From NCBI RefSeq assembly GCF_004362215.1, contig NZ_SNWR01000001.1, positions 5,314,001 through 5,378,000 of the forward strand: a stretch of DNA of 64,000 nucleotides, read 5' to 3'. Positions 42,723 through 50,960 of the stretch are shown here, piece by piece. The notes below the pieces were generated by a model, which was not told the origin of the DNA, searched no databases, and saw only the letters and a program-made list of their open reading frames with translations. The stretch's first letter is position 1. Each line of letters starts with the position of its first letter. The stretch comes from Paractinoplanes brasiliensis (lineage in GTDB: Bacteria; Actinomycetota; Actinomycetes; Mycobacteriales; Micromonosporaceae). Both the position numbers and the translations under genes were made by a program.

Positions 42723-44862
42723 GGTAGACCAGTCCGTCCAGCGCGACTCCCGGGCGGCCCGGCGTTCCCTCGACCACCACCCGTACGGTGTGCTCGCCGC
42801 TGCCCGCCCACGAGCGTGACCACACCACCTGGCGCGGCGCCGGGCTCGCCGAGCGCAGGTCGACCATGCCCTGCGGCCGCCCGTCGACGAACACCCCGAC
42901 CCGGCCCGCGTTCGGTCCCCGGCTGAGGACCAGCGCCGCCGAGGCGCCTGTGAACGTCCAGCTCGCGCTCGCTCCGCGCACGCTGCCGCCGGCCGCCGTG
43001 CCGCCGAGATAGGCCTTGTTGCGCAGCGCGCGCCAGGTTCCACGGCGCTCGGCGGACACTTCCGAGATCACCCACGGCGTACGGGTGATGGTGGCGCTCG
43101 TGGCGTTGCCGGCCCGGTCGACCGCCCGCACCGTGAACGGCGTGGCCCGGTTCGGCGGCGCCGCCACGTCCCGGCTGCGCGTGGTCGTGCCCAGGTTCAC
43201 CGGCAGCGGACGGGTCAAGCCGACCGAGCCCAGCGCGACACCGTCGCCGACGTCCCAGCGCAGCCGCAACGGCACCGCCCCGGCGTTGACCGTGCCCGCC
43301 CGCAGCGCGAGGGCCGGTTTGGCCGCGAACACCGGCGCGTCCGCGTCGACGACGACCCGGCTGCTCACAGCGGTCGAGCGGCCCGACAGGTGCAGGGCCC
43401 GTACGGTCAAGGTGTGGCTGCCCGGCGTGAGGCTCAGCCGGGTCGTCCGGTGCCCGGCCGGCGCCGCGACGCGCAACACTCCGTCGACCCACACCTCGAA
43501 CCGGTTGATCAGCCCGCTCGGGGTGCTGGTCGTCCAGACCGGCTGGATCAGGCCCTTGGTGAAGTAGCGCCGGGCCGACAACGCGGTGCCGCCGATGCGC
43601 AGCACGTGCACGTCGGCCGGGGCGGCCCCGGCGATCGCGCGGATCGCCGGCAGTTGCGCGTACAGGGCGTTGCCCGGGCAGGCGGTGAGGCCGGCGTCCC
43701 GGTGCCCGGCGATGCGCCACAGGGTGGCCCGCTGCCCCTTCGGGAAACGGGGGCCACCGCCGGAGGTGAGCGTGACCCGGCCGTTCGGCGCGTTCCCGTA
43801 CGCCCCCAGCTTGTACGCGGCCACGGCGGCGATCACGGTGCGGACCCTCGGCGTGACCCCGCGCCCACGGTAGTCACCGATCACGGCGATCGAGCTGGCG
43901 TCGGCGTTGAAACCCGCGGTGTGCGCGCCCAGCACGGTGCGGCCGGCCCCGCCGCGGCGGCCCTCGAAAACCGTGCCGCACTTGTCGACCAGGAAGTTGT
44001 AGCCGACATCGTCCCAGCCGCGGCTACGGACCTGATACGTCTGAATGCCCCGGACGATGCCCGCCGACTGCGCGCAGGTGTAGCCGTTGCCGGTGGCCGT
44101 GTGATGCACGAAGAAGACCTGGGTGGGGCCGGTGTATTCCGCTTCGCCCTTGACGATGGTCTCGTCGGCCCGCCACCCCGCCCGGCTGACCATCCGCGGA
44201 ACCGGGCGCGCCGGCAGCGGAACGGCCGATTTGCGCCGTCCCAGCTCCAGCCGGGGCGCTTCCTGGTTCCAAGCCGTGCTGTCGGCGGCTTGTTGGCGGG
44301 CCTTCTCGTGCTGTGCCGTCTGGTCTGCGGCCTGTTTGCCGGTCTTCTCCTGCCGTTTCCTATGGTTTTCGGCTTGTTCGCGCGCTGATTCCGGTCTCGC
44401 GGGGCTCTCCGGTGCGTCGGGGTTGACCAGGTCGAGGCGCAGGCCCCGGGGGAGGGCGCGACGGCCGCCGATGACCCGCGCTTCGACCGCGTTCGAGGGG
44501 CCCACCCACAGCGGGTCGGACGACCCCCGTACGTCGGCGGGAGCGCGACCATCGGTCTCGAGAGTCCGCCAGTGGCTCCACCGGGCCGAACCGATCGCCC
44601 GCGTGCGGACCTGCACGACCCCGTCGACGGTTGCGCGCGGATCCGCCCAGGTCACGCCGACCATGCTGAACGGCGTGACCACCGCCGCCGACCGCCCGCC
44701 GAAATCAACCGTCTGCAGGACCTCGGCGGCGACCCGGTCCGGCCGCTGCTGCGACTGCGGATGCCGCTGCCGCTCTACCGCTCGTGCCGGGACGCTGCCG
44801 GTGCTCGCGATCATCGCAAGCAGTCCCGAGGCAGCCAGAAGCTTCGTCCGATTCCGGTGCAC
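42715..44862 (-). CDS. Secreted PGRP/amidase_2 peptidoglycan amidase
   Basis: A 715-residue exported protein. A signal peptide (1-28) is followed by a roughly 100-residue beta-rich domain, a Gln/Lys/Glu/Ala-rich helical insert (about 135-180) and a PGRP-type N-acetylmuramoyl-L-alanine amidase (about 205-400) with zinc-site patterns FFVHHTATGNGYT and AGHRDAGLTACPG. The C-terminal 300 residues form Ig-like and Fn3-like beta domains (GSHTLTVRALHLSGRST; VRAVDRAGNATSATI). It probably cuts cell-wall cross-peptides outside the cell. A GTG start at 44862 with GGGGGA upstream fits the signal peptide. Confidence 0.88.
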   Translation of the reverse strand: MHRNRTKLLAASGLLAMIASTGSVPARAVERQRHPQSQQRPDRVAAEVLQTVDFGGRSAAVVTPFSMVGVTWADPRATVDGVVQVRTRAIGSARWSHWRTLETDGRAPADVRGSSDPLWVGPSNAVEARVIGGRRALPRGLRLDLVNPDAPESPARPESAREQAENHRKRQEKTGKQAADQTAQHEKARQQAADSTAWNQEAPRLELGRRKSAVPLPARPVPRMVSRAGWRADETIVKGEAEYTGPTQVFFVHHTATGNGYTCAQSAGIVRGIQTYQVRSRGWDDVGYNFLVDKCGTVFEGRRGGAGRTVLGAHTAGFNADASSIAVIGDYRGRGVTPRVRTVIAAVAAYKLGAYGNAPNGRVTLTSGGGPRFPKGQRATLWRIAGHRDAGLTACPGNALYAQLPAIRAIAGAAPADVHVLRIGGTALSARRYFTKGLIQPVWTTSTPSGLINRFEVWVDGVLRVAAPAGHRTTRLSLTPGSHTLTVRALHLSGRSTAVSSRVVVDADAPVFAAKPALALRAGTVNAGAVPLRLRWDVGDGVALGSVGLTRPLPVNLGTTTRSRDVAAPPNRATPFTVRAVDRAGNATSATITRTPWVISEVSAERRGTWRALRNKAYLGGTAAGGSVRGASASWTFTGASAALVLSRGPNAGRVGVFVDGRPQGMVDLRSASPAPRQVVWSRSWAGSGEHTVRVVVEGTPGRPGVALDGLVYLK

Positions 44863-44977
44863 GTGTCCCCCCGTGGTGCTGGTTCATCGGCCAAGTGACA
44901 CCTTCGCCGCTACCAGCACCGCCCGTCCCGGAAATCCGAAACTATCCCGGGTATCCCCGACGAAATGCCCGAACGCC

Positions 44978-45017
44978 TGTGGACAAGCCCAAGAGCCTCC
45001 ACACGGCCTGTGGACAA
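44978..45017 (-). other. Second pair of DnaA-box-like sites
   Basis: TGTGGACAA lies at 44978-44986 and 45009-45017, 31 bp apart, in the 430-nt gap between the amidase and quinone oxidoreductase genes. The minus-strand reading is TTGTCCACA. No gene is evident in this gap. Confidence 0.55.
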
Positions 45018-45121
45018 CCCGAATCGATGATCGCCGAAAAGGCGTAGCGTCGTCTGTAGGGTGGCGGCCCCCTGGACGGGGTGGGTATGGCTGGGAGTAG
45101 TACCAGGAGGCGCGGTCAAAT

Positions 45122-45190
45122 CCCCGGCGTGCTGCCCGTCGACGGGTCATGTGCCCCGGCATGCTGCCCGTTGACGCCTGAGACCCCGGC
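45122..45190. repeat. 32-bp imperfect tandem repeat
   Basis: CCCCGGCGTGCTGCCCGTCGACG begins at 45122 and CCCCGGCATGCTGCCCGTTGACG at 45154, 32 bp later, with two mismatches in 23. A third, decayed CCCCGGC begins at 45184. It lies in the same gap as the DnaA-box-like pair. Confidence 0.7.
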
Positions 45191-45292
45191 TCACTCGGCA
45201 TGAGGTAGCTCAGCCGGCAGAAGGCGGCCGGCGAAAGCACCCCGCACGAAACCCGCCATCTCGTACGGCGTGCCGTACTTAGGCCGGCCCCC

Positions 45293-46198
45293 TCAGGGTT
45301 GAGTGATCAGCACGACTTTGCCGTGGCTGTGGCGGGATTCGACGGCCCGGTGCGCCTCAACCACCTCGGCGAGCGCAAACGCGTGCACCGGCATCCGCAC
45401 GACACCCCGGGCGGCCAGTTCGGCCACGTGCGCGAGTCGTTTCGGGTCGCGGCCGGCGCGCACCACCCGGGTGCCGTGTGAGGCCGCCGCTTGATCGTCC
45501 ACGATTGTGCCGATCCGGTCGAGCGGTATGCCAAGTTCCACGGATTGAGCGATCGCCTCCGCCCCGGCCCCGTCGAGCGCCACGGTCGGCTGCAGCCCCA
45601 GCGCCCGCACCGCACCGACGAGGCCGGGGCCGTACGGCACCGGAGCAGCCCCCTGACGCCGTACGCGGTCGTGGTTCTGCGGACTGGCCGAGCCGATCAC
45701 CGTGGCCCCGGCGTGCCGCGCGAGCTGGGTCGCGACGGTGCCGACACTGCCCGCCGCCGCGTGCACGAGCAGGGTGTCCCCTTCGCCGACGCCCAGTTCG
45801 AGCAGCGCGCCGCTCGCCGTCTGGGCCGCGGCGACCAGGGCGGCGGCGGTCGGGAAGTCGAGCGCCGGCGGCTTGCGCACCACGGTTGCGGCCGCCACGA
45901 CCACCAGTTCCGCGTTGCCGTTGAGCATGGTCGATCCGAGCACGGGGTCACCCACGGCCAGATCCTGTACGCCCTCACCCAGCGCGTCGATCACGCCGGC
46001 GTACTCCTGGCCGATCGTCTGGGGGAACGCCACCTCGGCCCACGGCATCTCCCCCTGCCGCACGGCGACGTCGAAGGGCTGGACCCCGGCGGCCAGCACC
46101 CGTACGCGCACCTCGCCGGGGCCGGGCTGCGGGTCGGGAATGTGCACCACGTGCAGCACGTCGGGCGGGCCGAAGCGGTCGAACACGGCAGCTCTCAT
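45293..46198 (-). CDS. Zinc-less MDR quinone oxidoreductase
   Basis: A 301-residue medium-chain dehydrogenase. The GroES-like N-terminal domain has GPPDVLHVVHIPDPQPGPGEVRVRV and lacks zinc ligands. The cofactor domain carries LLVHAAAGSVGTVATQLA (about residues 145-162), which marks an NADPH-dependent quinone/enone reductase. It probably reduces quinones or unsaturated carbonyls. The ATG at 46198 is the family N-terminus. It appears monocistronic. Confidence 0.9.
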   Translation of the reverse strand: MRAAVFDRFGPPDVLHVVHIPDPQPGPGEVRVRVLAAGVQPFDVAVRQGEMPWAEVAFPQTIGQEYAGVIDALGEGVQDLAVGDPVLGSTMLNGNAELVVVAAATVVRKPPALDFPTAAALVAAAQTASGALLELGVGEGDTLLVHAAAGSVGTVATQLARHAGATVIGSASPQNHDRVRRQGAAPVPYGPGLVGAVRALGLQPTVALDGAGAEAIAQSVELGIPLDRIGTIVDDQAAASHGTRVVRAGRDPKRLAHVAELAARGVVRMPVHAFALAEVVEAHRAVESRHSHGKVVLITQP

Positions 46199-46313
46199 GC
46201 CGCCGAGCGTGCAAGCTGAACCACGGTTGAGGTCAAGCCGCCGGACAGGTCGGCTTTGGTGGACGGGTGGTCACGATCGGAGCGGCCGCCGCCACCGCCG
46301 GGCGCGGCGTCGC

Positions 46314-46319
46314 TACCGT
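46314..46319 (+). promoter_or_regulatory. -10 box TACCGT for leaderless operon start
   Basis: TACCGT ends six bases before the GTG at 46326, the first gene of the KDPG aldolase operon. Confidence 0.45.
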
Positions 46320-46325
46320 TAGCCC

Positions 46326-46919
46326 GTGTCTAACGTCCCGTGGTGGGGGCTCCCCCTCATCGCCGCGCTGTTCGCCCTTGCCGGAGCGGCGGCGGTGCAG
46401 CTCCTGTCGGCCCGTAACGATTACCTGCTCAGCCGCCGCCGGCGCACCAGGAGGTGGTACGAGGAACGCAAGGCGGCGTATGTGGCGCTGCTCTCCGTCT
46501 TCGAGCGTGACACCTTCCGTCTGCGCGCGGCGTTCGACGCGGGCGAGAAGCCGGTACCCGCGCTGGTCTACCTCGACGAGGTCGGCCCGGCCCTGATGAA
46601 TGTGCGGCTGCTCGCCTCGGGCCCGGTGCGCAGCGCCGCTCTCGCCGTGCATCTGCTGTTGCAGAAGTTGCACGGCGAGATGAACCCGGCCTCGGTGATC
46701 GGGGTGCAACCCGAGATCCATTTCCGCGAGTTGCTGACGCAGGTGCCGCTGGTCATGCAGCAGTTCGAGGCGGCCATCCGCGACGAGCTGGGCATCGATG
46801 CCACCCCGCCCGCCCCGCCCGCGGCGCCGAACGGGCGGTCCCGGGGACTGCTGAGACGCCCCGCACGTGACGAGCCTCTGGAGGGTTTGGCCGAGATCGG
46901 GCAGGATCGCAAGGTGTGA
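46326..46919 (+). CDS. Membrane-anchored hypothetical protein
   Basis: A 197-residue protein with one N-terminal membrane helix (about residues 6-27), an Arg-rich cytoplasmic stop-transfer stretch (SRRRRTRRWYEERKAAY) and a helical cytoplasmic domain. The C-terminal 45 residues are Pro/Arg-rich. I do not recognise the family, although short single-helix proteins with WYEERKAAY are common in actinobacteria. It overlaps the aldolase gene by 4 nt (GTGA), which implies co-translation but not necessarily shared function. Confidence 0.75.
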   Translation: MSNVPWWGLPLIAALFALAGAAAVQLLSARNDYLLSRRRRTRRWYEERKAAYVALLSVFERDTFRLRAAFDAGEKPVPALVYLDEVGPALMNVRLLASGPVRSAALAVHLLLQKLHGEMNPASVIGVQPEIHFRELLTQVPLVMQQFEAAIRDELGIDATPPAPPAAPNGRSRGLLRRPARDEPLEGLAEIGQDRKV

Positions 46920-47563
46920 CCGATGACAGCGTTCCCCTCGACGCCGTGTCCGCCGCCGTGGTCGACAGCGGGATTGTCGCGATCCTGCGTGCCCCCACGG
47001 CCGACTATTTCGCCGCCGTCGCCGAGGTGCTGGCCGACAACGGCATCACCGCGATGGAGGTGACCCTCACGTCGCGCGGTGCCCTCGAGGCGCTGGCCGG
47101 TCTGCGCCGTCAGCTGCCCGCCTCGGTGGCGATCGGCGCCGGCACGGTGCTCACCGCCGACGACGCGAAGGCCTCGGCCGACGCGGGCGCCGAGTTCCTG
47201 GTGTCCCCGGTGCTCGACGTCGATCTCGTACGCGGCGCCGGGCTGCCGGTTTATCCGGGCACGTACACGCCGACCGAGCTGTACGCGGCCCATCGTGCCG
47301 GCGCCCCGCTGGTCAAGGTGTTCCCGGCGTCGAGCCTCGGCCCGCGCTGGCTGAGCGACGTGCGCGGCCCGTTGCCCCAGGTCAACGTCATGCCGACCGG
47401 CGGCGTCAAGATCGAGGACATCGCCGACTGGCTGTTCGCCGGGGCCAAGGCGGTCGGTCTCGGCGGCCCGCTGGTCGGCGACGCCGTCACCGGGGGCAGC
47501 CTGGCCGCCCTGGCCAACCGGGCCCGGCACGCGGTGAGCGCGGTCCAGTTCGCGCGGTCATGA
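46916..47563 (+). CDS. eda: KDPG/KHG aldolase
   Basis: A 215-residue class I aldolase that splits 2-keto-3-deoxy-6-phosphogluconate into pyruvate and glyceraldehyde 3-phosphate. The Schiff-base Lys134 is in APLVKVFPASSLG, the catalytic Glu is in AMEVTLTS (about residue 44) and the phosphate site PTGGVKIEDIADWL is near residue 161. The GTG start overlaps the preceding stop and its own stop overlaps the kinase ATG, so the two enzymes are coupled. With the kinase it would degrade 2-keto-3-deoxygluconate from sugar acids. No dehydratase is encoded beside it. Confidence 0.93.
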   Translation: MTDDSVPLDAVSAAVVDSGIVAILRAPTADYFAAVAEVLADNGITAMEVTLTSRGALEALAGLRRQLPASVAIGAGTVLTADDAKASADAGAEFLVSPVLDVDLVRGAGLPVYPGTYTPTELYAAHRAGAPLVKVFPASSLGPRWLSDVRGPLPQVNVMPTGGVKIEDIADWLFAGAKAVGLGGPLVGDAVTGGSLAALANRARHAVSAVQFARS

Positions 47564-48486
47564 GCGGGCTTTTCACCTTCGGCGAGACGATGGGCCTGGT
47601 CGCCGCCGACGGCATCGGCCCGCTCGGGCACGCCAAGAGTTTTTCGTTCGGCATCGGCGGCGCTGAGAGCAACGTCGCGATGGGCGTGGCCCGGCTGGGC
47701 GGCGAGGCGACGTGGCTGGGCCGGGTCGGGCCGGACGCGACGGGCGAGCTGATCGCCTCGCGGACAGCCGCGGCCGGCGTACGCACCCTGGCCGTCACCG
47801 ACGAGGCTTTCACCGGCCTGATGGTGCGGCATCGGCGTTCCGGGGAGTTCGCCCAGGTCGACTATCACCGGGCGGGCAGCGCGGGCTCGCGACTCTCCCC
47901 GGCCGACGTCCCCGCTCACGAGCTGCGGGGCGCGTCGATCGTGCACGTCACCGGCATCACGCCGGCGCTGAGCGAGACGGCCCGGGCGGCCGTCTTCCAG
48001 TCGGTCGAGACGGCGAAGGCGGCCGGGGTCGCCGTGTCGCTCGACGTGAACTTCCGGGCCAAGCTGTGGAGCCGGTTCGACGCCGCGCCCGTGCTGCGTG
48101 ACCTGGTCAAGCGGGCCGACATCGTCTTCGCCTCGCCCGGGGAGGCGGCGTTGTTCGTCGACACGGACGACGTGCCGGGAAATCTCGCCGCGCTCGGGCC
48201 GGCCGAGGTGATCGTGAAGGACGGCGGAAAGGGTTGCACGGCCCTGATCGACGGCGTGCGGCTGAGCCGGGCGGCGCTGCCGGTGACGGTGGTCGACCCG
48301 GTCGGCGCGGGGGACGCGTTCGTGGCGGGCTACCTGGCCGACAGGCTGGCCGGGGCCTCACCCGAGGAGCGGCTGGCCACGGCCATCGCCACCGGGGCGT
48401 TCGCGGTCACCGTGCCCGGCGACTGCGAGGGCGCACCCACGCGGGCCGAGTTGGCGGCGTTGCAGGGCGACGACGTACGGCGTTAG
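47560..48486 (+). CDS. kdgK: 2-keto-3-deoxygluconate kinase (PfkB family)
   Basis: A 308-residue sugar kinase. FSFGIGGAESNVAMGVARLGGEATWLGRVGPD is the N-terminal PfkB signature and TVVDPVGAGDAFVAGYLADRL (about residues 244-264) holds the anion hole and catalytic Asp. The adjacent KDPG aldolase makes 2-keto-3-deoxygluconate the most likely substrate; ribokinase-type sugars are less likely. It begins in an ATGA overlap with the aldolase stop and ends the operon. Confidence 0.88.
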   Translation: MSGLFTFGETMGLVAADGIGPLGHAKSFSFGIGGAESNVAMGVARLGGEATWLGRVGPDATGELIASRTAAAGVRTLAVTDEAFTGLMVRHRRSGEFAQVDYHRAGSAGSRLSPADVPAHELRGASIVHVTGITPALSETARAAVFQSVETAKAAGVAVSLDVNFRAKLWSRFDAAPVLRDLVKRADIVFASPGEAALFVDTDDVPGNLAALGPAEVIVKDGGKGCTALIDGVRLSRAALPVTVVDPVGAGDAFVAGYLADRLAGASPEERLATAIATGAFAVTVPGDCEGAPTRAELAALQGDDVRR

Positions 48487-48490
48487 GAGG

Positions 48491-48682
48491 TCAGAGCCGG
48501 GCCTGACGCTTACGTTCGCGCTGCTCACGGGTGTAACGCTTGCGGTTTTCGAGGTCGCGCTTCCACTGCTCGCGGGCGCCCGCGTCGCAGCCCTGCACGG
48601 CGCCCTTGGTCTGGGCCGGGCCGATCAGCGACCGGAACCACCAGTCGTCGAACGTCTCGCGGAACCACTGGCGGAGCCTCAT
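48491..48682 (-). CDS. Small basic hypothetical protein
   Basis: A 63-residue protein rich in Arg, Lys and Trp (FDDWWFRSLIGPAQTKG, YTREQRERKRQARL). The ATG at 48682 is supported by GGAGGG seven bases upstream; longer starts lack this. The basic C-terminal half may contact nucleic acid or ribosomes, but no family is recognised. It converges with the kdgK-type gene with only a 4-nt gap. Confidence 0.6.
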   Translation of the reverse strand: MRLRQWFRETFDDWWFRSLIGPAQTKGAVQGCDAGAREQWKRDLENRKRYTREQRERKRQARL

Positions 48683-48891
48683 GTCAGTGCCCTCCATTCG
48701 ATGCCGTGCCAATAATTTGTACCCCAACTATCGGCGCCGCATCAAACGGATGTGAGCGTTTCCACGGCCGCCGCGGCCTTGTCCGTCCGCGTACACCTGC
48801 GACTCGGCGTGCGCCTCGGAGAACGGCGGCTGGAACCCGACCCCCTCCCGGTCGTAGCCTCGACCCCACCAGGAGCGTGGAAAGGGGAACG

Positions 48892-49356
48892 GTGGACGCG
48901 GAGGTGGAGGCCGGGGTGCGCGAGCACCTGCAGGCGGGCGAGGCGGTGCGCTCCGCCGTGTGGGTGAGCCGCGCTGACGGGCGTACGGAGGCCGGGCTGA
49001 GCCGGGCCGAGCTGTCGCCGTTCCGGTTCCGCCGGATCCGGCCCGACCGCCCCGGCGACCGGCGTGGCCTGCACGGGGTTCCGGCCAGCCTGGCCGTCGG
49101 CCTCGACGAGCACATCCGCACCGTTAACGACCCGCGGGTGCTGGCCCTGACCGGCCAGCGCTTGCTCCTGCTGGCCAAGCGGGGCCTGTTCCGCCGGTCC
49201 GCCCGGGAGCTGCGCCTGCTCTGGCAATCCCCCCGTACGGCGTTGAGAACAGCCACCGATCAGGGCAACGGGCGCCTCCGGCTCGACTTCACCGACGGTT
49301 CCGCCGTCGTCCTGCTCACTCCGGTTGCGGGTCTGCCCGCCTTCCTCGACGCCTGA
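48892..49356 (+). CDS. PH-like-domain hypothetical protein
   Basis: A 154-residue cytoplasmic protein. The pattern EHLQAGEAVRSAVWVSRADG, SLAVGLDEHI, DPRVLALTGQRLLLLAKRGLFRR and LRLDFTDGSAVVLLT resembles bacterial PH-like domains that occur near membranes, with function unknown. The GTG at 48892 has AAAGGGG four bases upstream; the frame opens much earlier but is Arg/Pro-rich there. The 3' end overlaps that of the convergent sigma-factor gene by 41 nt. Confidence 0.68.
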   Translation: MDAEVEAGVREHLQAGEAVRSAVWVSRADGRTEAGLSRAELSPFRFRRIRPDRPGDRRGLHGVPASLAVGLDEHIRTVNDPRVLALTGQRLLLLAKRGLFRRSARELRLLWQSPRTALRTATDQGNGRLRLDFTDGSAVVLLTPVAGLPAFLDA

Positions 49357-50554
49357 TCGTCTCCGCCCGCGCGGCGAGAAAGTCACGCTCGGTCTCGTTG
49401 GCCGTCAGAACCAGGGCTTCCCCGTACGCGGTGATCGCCTCCCCGGTGCGGCCCAGGCGGCTGAGGAAGTCGGCCCGAGCCGCCGCCAGGTACGGATAGG
49501 TGGCCAGCGCGGGCTCGGCGGTCAGCGGCTCCAACGCCGCCAGTCCCGCCGCGGGCCCGTCGCGGAAGCCGATCGCCACCGCCCGGTTCAGGGCCACCAC
49601 CGGCGAGTTGCCGGTGAGCCGCAGCAGGACCGTGTAGAGGCCGACGATCTCCGCCCAGTCGGTCTGCTCCCACGTCGGGGCCTCGGCGTGCACGGCGGCG
49701 ATCGCGGCCTCGACCGAGAACCGGGACGGTGGGTGGTGGCGCAGCGAGTCGGTCAGCAGTGCCACACCCTCGGCTATCCGCTCGCGGTTCCAGAGCGTGC
49801 GGTCCTGGTCGGGCAGTAGCAACAGACGGCCGTCGGCGCCGACCCGGGCCGCCGAGCGGGCGTCGGTCACCAGCATCAGCGCCAGCAGAGCGGTCACCGG
49901 CGCCGAGCGGGGCATGAGCAGGTGCAGCGTGCGGGCCAGCTGCACGGCGCTCGCGGTCAGGTCGGCCCGGATCAGCGACGGGCCGGTCGGCGCCGTGTGG
50001 CCGGTGGTGAACAGCAGGTGCACGACCTCGAGCACAGGTTCGAGCCGCTCGGCCAAAGCCTCCGGCGGTGGGACCGCGTACGGGATCCGTGCCGTCGCGA
50101 TCTTCTTCTTGGCCCTGGTCAGGCGGGCGGCCAGGGTCGGCTCGGAGACCAGGAAGGCGCGCGCCACGTCGGCCGTCGAGAGGCCGCAGACCAGGCGAGC
50201 CGTCAACGCCACCTGGTGTTCGCGCGACAGGGCCGGGTGACAGCACGTGAAGATGAGCCGGAGCCGGTCGTCACCCGGTGTCGTGCCGGGCGACACCAGC
50301 AGCGGCAGGCGACGCCGGAGCGCCTCCTCCCGCCGCAGCACGTCGAGCGCCCGGTTGCGGGCCACCCGGGTGAGCCAGGCGCCGGGCCGCTCCGGGATGC
50401 CGTCGCGCTCCCACGTCCGCAGGGCCTGGGCGTACGCGTCCTGGGTGCACTCCTCGGCCAGGTCCAGATCCCGCGTGACCTGCACGGTGGTGGCCAGCAC
50501 CTGGGCCCAGTCGCGGCGGTGCGCCTGGGCCAGGGCGTCGGCGACCGAGGTCAT
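49316..50554 (-). CDS. ECF sigma factor, ECF42-like, with C-terminal helical extension
   Basis: A 412-residue sigma-70-family protein. Region 2 spans about residues 8-75 (DLAEECTQDAYAQALRTW, RPGAWLTRVARNRALDVLRR) and region 4 about 110-165 (LTARLVCGLSTADVARAFLVSEPTLAARLTRAKKKI). A long extension (about 185-405) has TPR-like helices (NRAVAIGFRDGPAAGLAALEPL). Its size and coupling to a DGPF protein fit the ECF42 group, in which the extension rather than an anti-sigma factor is thought to control activity. ATGA overlap with the upstream DGPF gene. Confidence 0.9.
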   Translation of the reverse strand: MTSVADALAQAHRRDWAQVLATTVQVTRDLDLAEECTQDAYAQALRTWERDGIPERPGAWLTRVARNRALDVLRREEALRRRLPLLVSPGTTPGDDRLRLIFTCCHPALSREHQVALTARLVCGLSTADVARAFLVSEPTLAARLTRAKKKIATARIPYAVPPPEALAERLEPVLEVVHLLFTTGHTAPTGPSLIRADLTASAVQLARTLHLLMPRSAPVTALLALMLVTDARSAARVGADGRLLLLPDQDRTLWNRERIAEGVALLTDSLRHHPPSRFSVEAAIAAVHAEAPTWEQTDWAEIVGLYTVLLRLTGNSPVVALNRAVAIGFRDGPAAGLAALEPLTAEPALATYPYLAAARADFLSRLGRTGEAITAYGEALVLTANETERDFLAARAETIRRRGRRADPQPE

Positions 50555-50892
50555 CCGTGGTCGACGACGGGCCGGATCTCGACCCCGCTGTGCCCGGCCC
50601 GCACCTCGGGCAGCAGCTTGGCCAGCACCAGCACCTCGTCCAGGTCGTGCGCCTCGAGCAGGTAGAACCCGCCCAGCGCCTCCTTGGTCTCCAGGAACGG
50701 CCCGTCCGAGGTGGTGAACCCGCGCAGGGTCGTGGCCGTCGACGCCGACTCCAGTTCCTGCCCGCCGATGACCCGGTCGCCCGCCGCCGCGCGGAACTCC
50801 TCGTGCGCGACGTCGTGCGCGCGGCGCTGCTCGGGGGTCATCGCCTCCCACTGGGCCGGGTCGCCGTAGATGAGCAGCGTGTACTTCGCCAT
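50551..50892 (-). CDS. DGPF/YCII-domain protein
   Basis: A 113-residue small protein with the YCII fold. TTSDGPFLETKEALGGFYLLEAHDLDEVLVLAK contains the DGPF motif that defines the protein family paired with ECF42 sigma factors. A role in sensing or as an enzyme of the response is possible, but not known. Its stop overlaps the sigma-factor ATG (ATGA), so both are translated from one mRNA. The ATG at 50892 has GGAA-type purines just upstream. Confidence 0.9.
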   Translation of the reverse strand: MAKYTLLIYGDPAQWEAMTPEQRRAHDVAHEEFRAAAGDRVIGGQELESASTATTLRGFTTSDGPFLETKEALGGFYLLEAHDLDEVLVLAKLLPEVRAGHSGVEIRPVVDHG

Positions 50893-50960
50893 GATCAGTT
50901 CCTTCCGTCGTGGCCGGTTCTACCCTGCCGACGAACGGCGCGGCCCCGGAATCGACAGCT

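Noticed and set aside
45200..45250. tRNA-like sequence with GTAGCTCAGCCGGCAGA
   Set aside because: It resembles a tRNA D-arm, but no acceptor stem, anticodon stem or GGTTCGAATCC-type T-arm follows at the right distance.
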